From: Treponema sp.
GTDB taxonomy: Bacteria > Spirochaetota > Spirochaetia > Treponematales > UBA12059
Assembly (NCBI GenBank): GCA_012517645.1
Contig: JAAYUR010000198.1
Location: 1 to 13,082, forward strand
Length of the DNA: 13,082 nucleotides
Direction: 5' to 3'
Shown piece after piece: positions 1-5,907 of this stretch (position 1 is its first letter; every line of letters starts with the position of its first letter). The translations under genes were made by a program, and so were the position numbers. Below the pieces are notes generated by a model. It saw nothing but the letters and a program-made list of their open reading frames with translations, was not told where the DNA came from and did no database searches.

Positions 1-1
1 G

Positions 2-832
2 GACGGCCGCTTCCTGCTCTCGGGCAACCGGATCGACGTGGAGGAAGTCCTGGTCGCCAAGGGCGGCGTGGGCTACCACACGGGCCATATCGTCTTTCCC
101 GGGGACGTGACCATCGAGGGCCCCGTCCGGGACGGGTTCAAGTTCCACTCCGGAGGATCCATCGTTGCCAAGGACACGATGGACGTCTTCGACGTGAACG
201 CCAAGAAGGACATCACCTGCGCCGGCGGCTTAATCGGGCATCAAAAGGGGTTCCTCAAGGCGGGAGGCGTGCTGAGGGCCAAGTTCGCCCAGAACTGCCG
301 TATAGCCGTACGGGGGGACGTCTTCATTCCGGGATCCTTGGTCTCCTGCCGCCTGTTCACCCTGGGAATGCTGGAGATGGGGGACAAGGGGAGGATTCTG
401 TCCGGGGAAACCTTCGCCGTCCACGGGGTGCGTTGCGGATGGATCGGCTCCGATACGGGACAGACCACCTACGTGCACGTCGGGATCGATTTCACCGTCC
501 AGCAGAGACTGGACCTCGCCAACGAGCGGCTTCGCCTGATCCGGATGAAGAGGGAAAAACTGGAGGAGCTCAGCAAGATCCGCCCCAGCCAGAAGCTGGA
601 CACCCTGAAAAAAGAGCTGGACAAGGCCGCCTCCGAGCTTTCCGTCCTGATCTCCGACCTCCTGCCCAAGCTGGATGCGGACGAGCACGCCTTCGTGGAA
701 ATCCACGGGGGGGCCTTTCCGGGCGCGATCATCGAGATTTGCCGAGTCCGGTTCCAGATCCAGGAGGAGATCAAGAAGGCGACCTTCCGGCTCGACAAGG
801 CCACCGGCCGCGTCATCCAGGACCGCGCCTGA
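2..832 (+). CDS. FapA/DUF342 family polymer-forming protein, 3' part (5' end outside window)
   Basis: The reading frame is open from base 2 to the TGA at 830-832, so the gene starts upstream of the window; about 276 C-terminal residues are visible. The first ~150 visible residues are a glycine-rich beta-helix pattern of repeated G-D-V/I turns ('FPGDVTIEG', 'CAGGLIGHQKGFLKAGG', 'AKFAQNC', 'VRGDVFIPGSL'), as in DUF342/FapA proteins. A charged helical region follows, about 165-215 visible residues in, of probable coiled-coil character ('LANERLRLIRMKREKLEEL', 'LDTLKKELDKAASEL'), then a short terminal segment ('VEIHGGAFPGAIIEI'). The GTG at 38 lies inside this domain and is not the true start. The family is cytoplasmic and poorly understood. 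From general knowledge of spirochaetes, a DUF342 gene often follows flhF/fleN and a flagellar sigma factor; that neighbourhood would lie outside this window and is unverified. The next gene starts about 42 nt downstream on the same strand. Confidence 0.85.
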   Translation, partial: DGRFLLSGNRIDVEEVLVAKGGVGYHTGHIVFPGDVTIEGPVRDGFKFHSGGSIVAKDTMDVFDVNAKKDITCAGGLIGHQKGFLKAGGVLRAKFAQNCRIAVRGDVFIPGSLVSCRLFTLGMLEMGDKGRILSGETFAVHGVRCGWIGSDTGQTTYVHVGIDFTVQQRLDLANERLRLIRMKREKLEELSKIRPSQKLDTLKKELDKAASELSVLISDLLPKLDADEHAFVEIHGGAFPGAIIEICRVRFQIQEEIKKATFRLDKATGRVIQDRA

Positions 833-874
833 CACGAGTCCCCGTATTGCCGCGATCGACGGCTTCCGCTACTC

Positions 875-2050
875 TTGGCCATCGTGTTCACCGACCTCGA
901 CTGGATGACCCAGCTGGCCGAGTCCATCCGCGACGCGGAAGCCCTGGCCGAGCGCCTACACCTTGAGCCGGAAACCCGGGCCGCCCTGGACCGGCTCGCG
1001 GGTTCCGATACCCTGCCCTTTCGCGTCACTCCCTACTGGCTTTCCCTGGCCGGGGCCGGGGCCGGACCCGGCGACCCCATCCTGGCCCAATGCCTGCCCT
1101 CGCCCCGGGAGTTCGAACCGGATCCCGACGCCCTGCCGGACCCCCTGGGAGAATCCCGGCACCGCGCGGCTCCGTCCCTGGTGCGCCAGTATCGGTCCCG
1201 AGCCCTGCTCCGCGCGTCCGGGGAGTGCGCGGTCCACTGCCGGCACTGCTTCCGCAGGACCCTCCTGCCTTCCGAGCGGGGGTTCATCAGCCCGGAGGAC
1301 CAGTCCGCGGTCGCCGCGTGGCTTGCCGAGCGGCCGGAAATCCGGGAGATCCTGGTTTCCGGGGGGGACCCCCTGGTGGCCTCGGACGGACGGGTCGAGA
1401 GCCTCCTGTCCTCATTGCGGGCCGCCCGTCCGGAAGCCACCCTACGGGTGTGCACCCGCTGCCCGTCCACCCTCCCCATGCGCTTCACCCCCGGCCTCGT
1501 GGGGCTCCTGCGGGCCTTCCGGCCCCTCCGGGTGGTCACCCACTTCAACCATCCCCGGGAGCTGTCGCCCCAGGCGGACGAGGCGCTGGGGAACCTGATC
1601 GACGCCGGCATTCCCGTATTCGTCCAGACGGTCCTATTACGCGGGATCAACGACGATCCCGATGTGCTGGAAGGCCTGTTTTCCGGCTTGGTTCGAAGAG
1701 GCGCCCAGCCCTACTATCTCTTTCAGGGGGACCTTGCCCCGGGAACCGCCCACCTGCGCTGCTCCCTGTCCCGGGGCCTTGCGATCTACGCGGAATTGCG
1801 GAGCCGGCTTTCGGGGCTGGAACTGCCCCGGTACGCCGTGGATGCCCCCGGGGGCGGAGGGAAAGCCTTCCTTCCGGAGGATATCGAGGGACGGGAGGGG
1901 GATCGGTTCATTTTGCGGACCCCCTCCGGGGGCCGGGCGTATTATCCGGCGGACGGGCCCGGTGATACGAAGCCTGTGAACCCTTCGGCGCGCCTCGATA
2001 GCACCGTGGGTTGCAATCCCCTCGATTCGGAATACACTGGACGGGGATGA
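875..2050 (+). CDS. KamA-family radical SAM aminomutase (EpmB-like / lysine 2,3-aminomutase-like)
   Basis: A PLP- and SAM-dependent aminomutase of 391 residues from the TTG at 875. The radical SAM cluster motif CxxxCxxC is 'CAVHCRHC' (Cys118, 122, 125), followed by 'SGGDPL' (162-167). 'QTVLLRGIND' (251-260), 'PYYLFQGDL' (279-287) and 'DAPGGGGK' (323-330) follow; Lys330 is the expected PLP lysine, and Asp286 and Asp323 match the Asp pair that binds lysine in lysine 2,3-aminomutase. The N-terminus ('DWMTQLAESIRDAEAL') and 'CAVHCRHCFRR' look like EpmB, which isomerises lysine for modification of elongation factor P, whereas the C-terminal pocket looks like classical KamA. Free-lysine metabolism and EF-P modification are both possible; neither efp/epmA nor lysine fermentation genes are in view. 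The start is uncertain: TTG 875, GTG 884 and ATG 905 all lack a clear ribosome site. About 40 residues follow the conserved core. The stop at 2048-2050 lies within an ATGA. Confidence 0.85.
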   Translation: MAIVFTDLDWMTQLAESIRDAEALAERLHLEPETRAALDRLAGSDTLPFRVTPYWLSLAGAGAGPGDPILAQCLPSPREFEPDPDALPDPLGESRHRAAPSLVRQYRSRALLRASGECAVHCRHCFRRTLLPSERGFISPEDQSAVAAWLAERPEIREILVSGGDPLVASDGRVESLLSSLRAARPEATLRVCTRCPSTLPMRFTPGLVGLLRAFRPLRVVTHFNHPRELSPQADEALGNLIDAGIPVFVQTVLLRGINDDPDVLEGLFSGLVRRGAQPYYLFQGDLAPGTAHLRCSLSRGLAIYAELRSRLSGLELPRYAVDAPGGGGKAFLPEDIEGREGDRFILRTPSGGRAYYPADGPGDTKPVNPSARLDSTVGCNPLDSEYTGRG

Positions 2051-2076
2051 AGATCCCCGATCGGAGGCGCCCTGGT

Positions 2077-2700
2077 ATGGATCGAGAACCCGCCGCGGAA
2101 GGAAGCTCGGACTACCCGCCTATCTACCCGCCCGAGCCCCCCGCGGGGAACCCTCCCAATAGGCGCGGAACCCAGGCCGCAGGCCTGGTTGCGGCCTTCG
2201 TTCTGCTCCTGGCCTCCTCCTGCGCTCAAACCGGGCCCGCGGTCAGGCCGGCCACCCGGGAAGCGCCCCCGGCCGGCGCCCGGCCGGTTCCGCCCCCCGC
2301 CTCAAAGACCTCCGAGGATCCCATAGCATCCCTTCCGACTCCGGCCCGGGACTTTCTGGCCCAACTCCGGGATCACGTCCGCCGCGGCGATCTTTCCTGG
2401 GCCGCGGACCGCGCGGACCCTTCCTTCCTTCGGGCCATGGAGGGCCGGGGGCGGGACCCCTACTTCTATACGTACCTTTTCTCCGCGGGTTCCCTGGCCG
2501 GGGACGCCCCGGAGTACGCCCGATTCGAGACCCTTCCGGTGGCCCAAGTCCGGGATATGGTCTGGGAAGAGGCCCGGATCGAGGGCCCCGCGGCGGTCGT
2601 ACGGGGCCGGTTCATCCTGTCCTCCGGATCCCCGGTGCCCTTCGCCCTGCGCGTTCTCTGGCGTTTGGATCCGCCCCGCATCCTGGGCGTGCAACCGTGA
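2077..2700 (+). CDS. Probable lipoprotein of unknown function
   Basis: I do not recognise the family. Two ATG starts are possible: 2047, which overlaps the preceding stop as ATGA, and 2077, which has GGAGG at 2063-2067 with 9 nt spacing. I prefer 2077, giving 207 residues. The first ~30 residues are hydrophilic and proline-rich and end in an Arg pair. A hydrophobic segment ('GLVAAFVLLLASSC', about 36-49) then ends at Cys49, a relaxed lipobox (A-S-S-C) of the kind tolerated in spirochaetes. A low-complexity Pro/Ala linker (about 50-85) leads to a globular region (about 88-207) containing 'ARDFLAQLRDHVRRGDLSWAADRADPSF' split over helices and a beta-rich end ('VVRGRFILSSGSPVPFALRV'). The long N-terminal lead is unusual for a signal peptide, so a membrane-anchored protein with a short cytoplasmic tail is the alternative. 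It is co-directional with the KamA-family gene and probably co-transcribed with it. Confidence 0.65.
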   Translation: MDREPAAEGSSDYPPIYPPEPPAGNPPNRRGTQAAGLVAAFVLLLASSCAQTGPAVRPATREAPPAGARPVPPPASKTSEDPIASLPTPARDFLAQLRDHVRRGDLSWAADRADPSFLRAMEGRGRDPYFYTYLFSAGSLAGDAPEYARFETLPVAQVRDMVWEEARIEGPAAVVRGRFILSSGSPVPFALRVLWRLDPPRILGVQP

Positions 2701-2723
2701 AAGCGACTACTTAAACAATCCAA

Positions 2724-2739
2724 CCACAGAGGCACAGAG
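2724..2739 (+). repeat. CCACAGAGGCACAGAG intergenic repeat fragment
   Basis: A purine-rich tract with two near copies of CACAGAGG/CACAGAGA, followed by an A/G-rich run to about 2754. I recall similar CCACAGAGGCACAGAG strings as dispersed intergenic repeats in unrelated environmental bacteria. Only one copy is present here, so the repeat call rests on recollection rather than on this window. Confidence 0.4.
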
Positions 2740-2774
2740 AAAAGAGAGGAGAATGGAGCAAATTTCAAGGTAAC

Positions 2775-2801
2775 TTTTCCAAACTCCCTGAGTTTTGAAA
2801 A
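2775..2801 (+). terminator. AT-rich imperfect hairpin downstream of the lipoprotein gene
   Basis: TTTTCCAAACTC (2775-2786) and GAGTTTTGAAAA (2790-2801) form a 12-bp stem with one mismatch (2780/2796) and a CCT loop. It lies 75 nt after the lipoprotein stop. The stem is AT-rich and no T-run follows on the plus strand, so it would be a weak terminator at best; it may only be a feature of the remnant sequence. Confidence 0.3.
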
Positions 2802-2947
2802 AGCCTCAATGAATTAAGCAAAGCACAAAGCTGTGTAGGATGAGAGATGCCTTCCATCCGCTGCCTAATTGATTCTCTCGGTATCGGAAAACCGGGGTCC
2901 AGGGGCGTACAGCGGTGCCCTGCAGGGTCTCGTGTCGTGGATACTCC

Positions 2948-2968
2948 ATGAAGCCCGCAGGGCTTCAT
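2948..2968. repeat. Perfect 9-bp hairpin, first of a pair
   Basis: ATGAAGCCC (2948-2956) and GGGCTTCAT (2960-2968) pair perfectly around a GCA loop. It lies 3 nt from a second, stronger hairpin in the gap between convergent genes. The paired layout resembles REP/BIME-type palindromic repeats. It could also act as a terminator for either strand, though no T-tract follows it on either strand. Confidence 0.6.
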
Positions 2969-2971
2969 CGC

Positions 2972-3000
2972 CGCGAGGCGGGCCTACGGCCCGCCTCGCG
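2972..3000. terminator. Perfect 13-bp GC-rich hairpin abutting the guaA stop codon
   Basis: CGCGAGGCGGGCC (2972-2984) and GGCCCGCCTCGCG (2988-3000) pair perfectly around a 3-nt TAC loop. The stem begins at the base next to the guaA stop codon (3001-3003, minus strand), so it would form directly behind the last translated codon. It probably ends or protects the 3' end of the guaA transcript, and it may stop read-through from the opposite strand. There is no U-tract, so it is not a canonical intrinsic terminator. Confidence 0.6.
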
Positions 3001-4551
3001 CTACTCCCATTCGATCGTGGCCGGGGGCTTGGAGGAGACGTCGTAGGTCACCCGCCCGATCTGGGGCACCCGGTTGGTGATCAGGCTGGAAATCTCCAGA
3101 AGATCCTTCATGGGAAAGGGGTACACGTCCGCGGTCATCCCGTCCGAGGAGACGATGGCCCGGAGGGCCAGGACCCAGCCGTAGCGGCGGACGTCCCCGG
3201 CCACCCCCACGGACCGGACAGGCAGCAGAACCGCGAAGGCCTGCCAGATCTCGTCGTAGAGACCTCGGCGTTTCAGCTCGGAGATATAGATATCGTCCGC
3301 CTCGCGCAGCACCTCGCACTTCTCCCGCGTCACCTCGCCCAGGACGCGCACCCCCAGGCCGGGGCCCGGGAAGGGATGCCGGCCGACGACCTCCTCCGGG
3401 ACCCCCAGCAGGCGTCCCAGGGATCGGACTTCGTCCTTGTAGAGCCGGTCCAAGGGCTCGACCACCCGGCCCTCCCGCCGCTTCCGTTCCACAAGGGGCG
3501 AGCGGACGTTGTGGTGGCTCTTGATGACGTGGGCCTTCTTGCCGACTCCCTTTCCGGACTCGATGAGGTCCGTGTAGAGGGTGCCCTGGACCAGGAAGGC
3601 CTCGGGGATTCCCAGTCTCGCGACCTCCCGCTCCTGGACGGTGATGAACATGTCCCCGATTCGCTTCCGCTTTTCCTCGGGGTCCTCGACGCCCGCCAGT
3701 ACGGAAAGAAAATCGGCCTCGGCGTCCACCCGGTGTACATGGGTCGCGCCGAGCCCCCGGAGGGTGCGCATGACCTGTTCGCTCTCGCCCTTCCGCATGA
3801 GGCCGGTGTCGATGTACATGAGGTGGACCCGTTCCGGGTCGAGGGATTTCAGGACCAGGGCCGCGGCGACCGTCGAATCCACTCCGCCGGAGATGAGTAG
3901 GAGAACGTCGCCCCCGCCCGCGGCGGAGCGGATCCGCACCCCCGCCTCCTCCACGTACCGCTCCATGCTCCATTCCCGGGAGGCCCCGCAGATCCCGACA
4001 GCGAAGTTGCCGAGGATCGCAAGGCCGTGCTCGCAGTGGGTCACCTCGGGATGGAATTGAACTCCCCAGAGGGGTTTGGACTCGTGGGCCAGGATGGCGG
4101 GGATTCCGGTCTCCGAGCGGGCCAGGACGCGGAAGCCCGGGGCGGGGGTATCCACGGAATCCCCGTGGCTCATCCAGGACAGGAAGGAGGAAGGGAGTCC
4201 CCGGGTCAGGGCGTTCTCTTCCTCCACCCGGACCGCCCGGCGGCCGTACTCCCGATCCGGGAGGGTCCGCACGAGGCCCCCGAAGTCCGCGGTCATCCGC
4301 TGGATGCCGTAGCAGATCCCCAGGACGGGCAGGCCGGACTTATACACCGCCGGATCCGGAGCCGGGGCGCCCGGTTCGTACACGCTCCAGGGGGAGCCGG
4401 ACAGGACGATGCCCTTGACCCCCGAGAGCTCCGATTCGGAGAGCTTGGCATCCCCGGGCAGGATGGATGCATAGACTCCGATCTCCCGAATCCTGCGGGC
4501 GATCAGCTGGGTATACTGGCTTCCGTAGTCCAGGATCAGGATCGAGTCCAC
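3001..4551 (-). CDS. guaA: GMP synthase (glutamine-hydrolysing)
   Basis: Converts XMP, ATP and glutamine to GMP, the last step of the GMP branch. The 516 residues match the usual ~510-525. The N-terminal class I glutamine amidotransferase carries Cys80 in 'GICYG' and the His167/Glu169 pair in 'QFHPEV'. The ATP-pyrophosphatase P-loop is 'SGGVDS' (221-226), and 'RHPFPGPGLGVR' (391-402) and the C-terminal dimerisation motif 'KPPATIEWE' are intact. The GTG start at 4549-4551 is chosen because the protein then begins 'MDSILILDYGSQYTQLIARR', typical of GuaA, and a GGGAG ribosome site lies about 6 nt upstream. The frame stays open far upstream only because it runs through purA out of frame. It overlaps the 3' end of purA by 16 nt, which suggests translational coupling. 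The stop codon abuts a strong hairpin. Confidence 0.97.
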   Translation of the reverse strand: MDSILILDYGSQYTQLIARRIREIGVYASILPGDAKLSESELSGVKGIVLSGSPWSVYEPGAPAPDPAVYKSGLPVLGICYGIQRMTADFGGLVRTLPDREYGRRAVRVEEENALTRGLPSSFLSWMSHGDSVDTPAPGFRVLARSETGIPAILAHESKPLWGVQFHPEVTHCEHGLAILGNFAVGICGASREWSMERYVEEAGVRIRSAAGGGDVLLLISGGVDSTVAAALVLKSLDPERVHLMYIDTGLMRKGESEQVMRTLRGLGATHVHRVDAEADFLSVLAGVEDPEEKRKRIGDMFITVQEREVARLGIPEAFLVQGTLYTDLIESGKGVGKKAHVIKSHHNVRSPLVERKRREGRVVEPLDRLYKDEVRSLGRLLGVPEEVVGRHPFPGPGLGVRVLGEVTREKCEVLREADDIYISELKRRGLYDEIWQAFAVLLPVRSVGVAGDVRRYGWVLALRAIVSSDGMTADVYPFPMKDLLEISSLITNRVPQIGRVTYDVSSKPPATIEWE

Positions 4552-5765
4552 GGGCTCTCCCTCACGAGGGTCTGGTTGCGCTCGTACCCCACGGAGACGA
4601 TCCCCACGGGAGCTTCCGCGAACTCCTCGATGAACGCGATGTACTCCTTGGCTTCCCGGGGAACCTCGTCCCAGGTCCGCACGCCGCCCAGGGGTGTTTT
4701 CCATCCCCGGAATTTGCGCAGGACGGGCCGGGCATCGTTGAGATCCCGCACGGAGGAGGGGAAATCCTCCACCACCTTTCCCCGGATCTTGTAGGCCACG
4801 CAGGCCTCGAACTCGTCCAGGGTGTCGTAGACATCCAAGTGGGTCAGGACCAGGGAATCTATGGAGTTGGCGTATCGGGCGTAGCGAAGGGCCACAAGGT
4901 CCAGGTAGCCGCAGCGCCGGGGCCGGCCTGTGGTGACTCCGTACTCCCGGCCGGTATCCCGGATGAAGGTGCACAGGGCGCCCTGGGAATCCGGGTCGAA
5001 CTCCGTCGGGAAGGGGCCGTTTCCGACCCGGGTGGTGTAGGCCTTGAAGACCCCCAGGACCTTGTCGATGGCTCGGGGACCTATGCCGCCCTGGGCGGCC
5101 GCGCCGGAGGCGTTGGACATCCCGCTGGAGACGTAGGGGTAGGTTCCCGTGTCGATGTCCAGGAGGGCTCCCTGGGCGCCCTCGAAGAGGGTCCAGGAGT
5201 TGCGGTGCTGCCGCAGGAAGGCCACCAGGTCCACGGACAGGGGAAGAAGCCGGTCCGAGTAGCGGGCCAGGAATTCCCGGTCCCCTTCCTCCAGGGTGTC
5301 CAGGCGCTCCGGATCCTCGAGATCCGCGATGCGTATCCCGTCCCGGGAAGCCTTGACGGAATACGCCACGCCGATTCCCCGACCGGTGGTTCCGATCGGT
5401 TTTCGGCGGCCCGCCTCCTGCTGCTTGTCCATCTCCCGGTAGCGGGGCAGGACCAAGTGGGCCCGGTCGCTGATCAGGACCCTCCCCTTCCAGTCGACGC
5501 CCCGGGACTCCAGCATGGCCAGCTCCGCGAACAGGGCTTCCGGGTCGATGACCATCCCGCTTCCCAGGACGGTGATCTTGTCCGGGTATAGAATGCCCGA
5601 GGGAACAAGGTGCAGGGCGTACTGTTCCTTGCCCAGGACGATGGTATGCCCGGCGTTGGCCCCTCCGGAAAAGCGGACGATAAGCCCGGCGTCCGACGCC
5701 AGGTAATCCACGATTTTTCCCTTGCCCTCGTCGCCCCACTGGGCTCCGATCACGACGATATTCAC
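4536..5765 (-). CDS. purA: Adenylosuccinate synthetase
   Basis: Joins IMP and aspartate with GTP to form adenylosuccinate, the committed step to AMP. The protein is 409 residues, slightly short for a family of about 420-430. The GTP-binding motif 'GAQWGDEGKGK' (7-17) holds the catalytic Asp12, and His40 lies in 'GGANAGHT'. 'GTTGRGIG' (125-132), 'VGNGPFPTE' (247-255), 'VTTGRPRRCGYLD' (277-289) and 'THLDV' (308-312) are all recognisable. The usual Pro after 'GRGIG' is Val133 here, while the IMP-contacting Arg of this loop (Arg141) is kept. The GTG at 5763-5765 is chosen because a full AGGAGG lies at 5771-5776 with 5 nt spacing and the protein then starts 'MNIVVIGAQWGDEG'. A longer in-frame start at 5840 would add 25 residues read from intergenic repeat sequence. 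The 3' end overlaps guaA. An inverted repeat pair separates it from guaB. Confidence 0.97.
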   Translation of the reverse strand: MNIVVIGAQWGDEGKGKIVDYLASDAGLIVRFSGGANAGHTIVLGKEQYALHLVPSGILYPDKITVLGSGMVIDPEALFAELAMLESRGVDWKGRVLISDRAHLVLPRYREMDKQQEAGRRKPIGTTGRGIGVAYSVKASRDGIRIADLEDPERLDTLEEGDREFLARYSDRLLPLSVDLVAFLRQHRNSWTLFEGAQGALLDIDTGTYPYVSSGMSNASGAAAQGGIGPRAIDKVLGVFKAYTTRVGNGPFPTEFDPDSQGALCTFIRDTGREYGVTTGRPRRCGYLDLVALRYARYANSIDSLVLTHLDVYDTLDEFEACVAYKIRGKVVEDFPSSVRDLNDARPVLRKFRGWKTPLGGVRTWDEVPREAKEYIAFIEEFAEAPVGIVSVGYERNQTLVRESPWTRS

Positions 5766-5783
5766 CTCAGCCTCCTGTTCTGC

Positions 5784-5804
5784 GGACAGTGGACGGTGGA
5801 CAGT
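5784..5804. repeat. Left arm of an inverted pair of 7-bp repeat arrays (GGACRGT x3)
   Basis: Three head-to-tail 7-bp units, GGACAGT, GGACGGT, GGACAGT. The 16 bases ACAGTGGACGGTGGAC (5786-5801) are the exact reverse complement of 5889-5904. This arm ends 7 nt upstream of the purA ribosome site (minus strand), so a hairpin here would sit in the guaB-purA spacer. Similar GGACAGTGGACGGT strings are, as I recall, common intergenic repeats in environmental bacterial genomes. Confidence 0.8.
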
Positions 5805-5879
5805 AAACGGATAGGGCGAACGATCGCGGCGGACTTCCACGCCATGGCGCGGGACGCGGCCGCTAATCTTGGTTCACTA

Positions 5880-5907
5880 CCGTCCACCGTCCACCGTCCA
5901 CTGTTCA
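5880..5907. repeat. Right arm of the inverted pair: CCGTCCA x3 plus one degenerate unit
   Basis: Four consecutive 7-bp units: CCGTCCA, CCGTCCA, CCGTCCA, CTGTTCA. The last unit supplies the guaB stop codon (5905-5907, TGA on the minus strand). Together with the arm at 5784-5804 it can form a stem of at least 16 bp enclosing an 87-nt loop. The repeat has therefore reached, or replaced, the very end of the guaB coding sequence. Confidence 0.8.

Larger units (their letters stand above)
2701..2947. other. Convergent intergenic region, AT-richer remnant, no gene seen
   Basis: This stretch separates the convergent lipoprotein and guaA genes. Its first ~180 bases are clearly AT-richer than the flanking genes. 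They contain a purine-rich CCACAGAGGCACAGAG tract and an imperfect AT-rich hairpin, and a 10-bp palindrome CCCTGCAGGG lies at 2918-2927. No open frame here has a credible start, ribosome site or recognisable product. It may be the worn remnant of a dispersed repeat or mobile element. Confidence 0.5.

Noticed and set aside
2765..2968. 67-residue minus-strand open frame in the convergent gap
   Set aside because: Its start lies inside a hairpin, it has no ribosome site, and the composition is that of translated repeat sequence.
2869..3900. 343-residue plus-strand open frame opposite the 3' half of guaA
   Set aside because: Antisense shadow of guaA; it runs through the intergenic hairpins and has no domain.
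4552..5739. The guaA frame stays open to 5739, suggesting a 912-residue fusion protein
   Set aside because: The extra part is purA read in another frame and is low-complexity Gly/Pro/Arg. The GuaA family start and a ribosome site are at 4551.
5766..5840. 25-residue N-terminal extension of PurA
   Set aside because: It would be read from the 7-bp repeat. The GTG at 5765 has a full AGGAGG and matches the family N-terminus.
5880..5907. CRISPR-like short tandem repeats
   Set aside because: The units are 7 bp with no spacers, and no cas genes are present; this is a simple tandem array.
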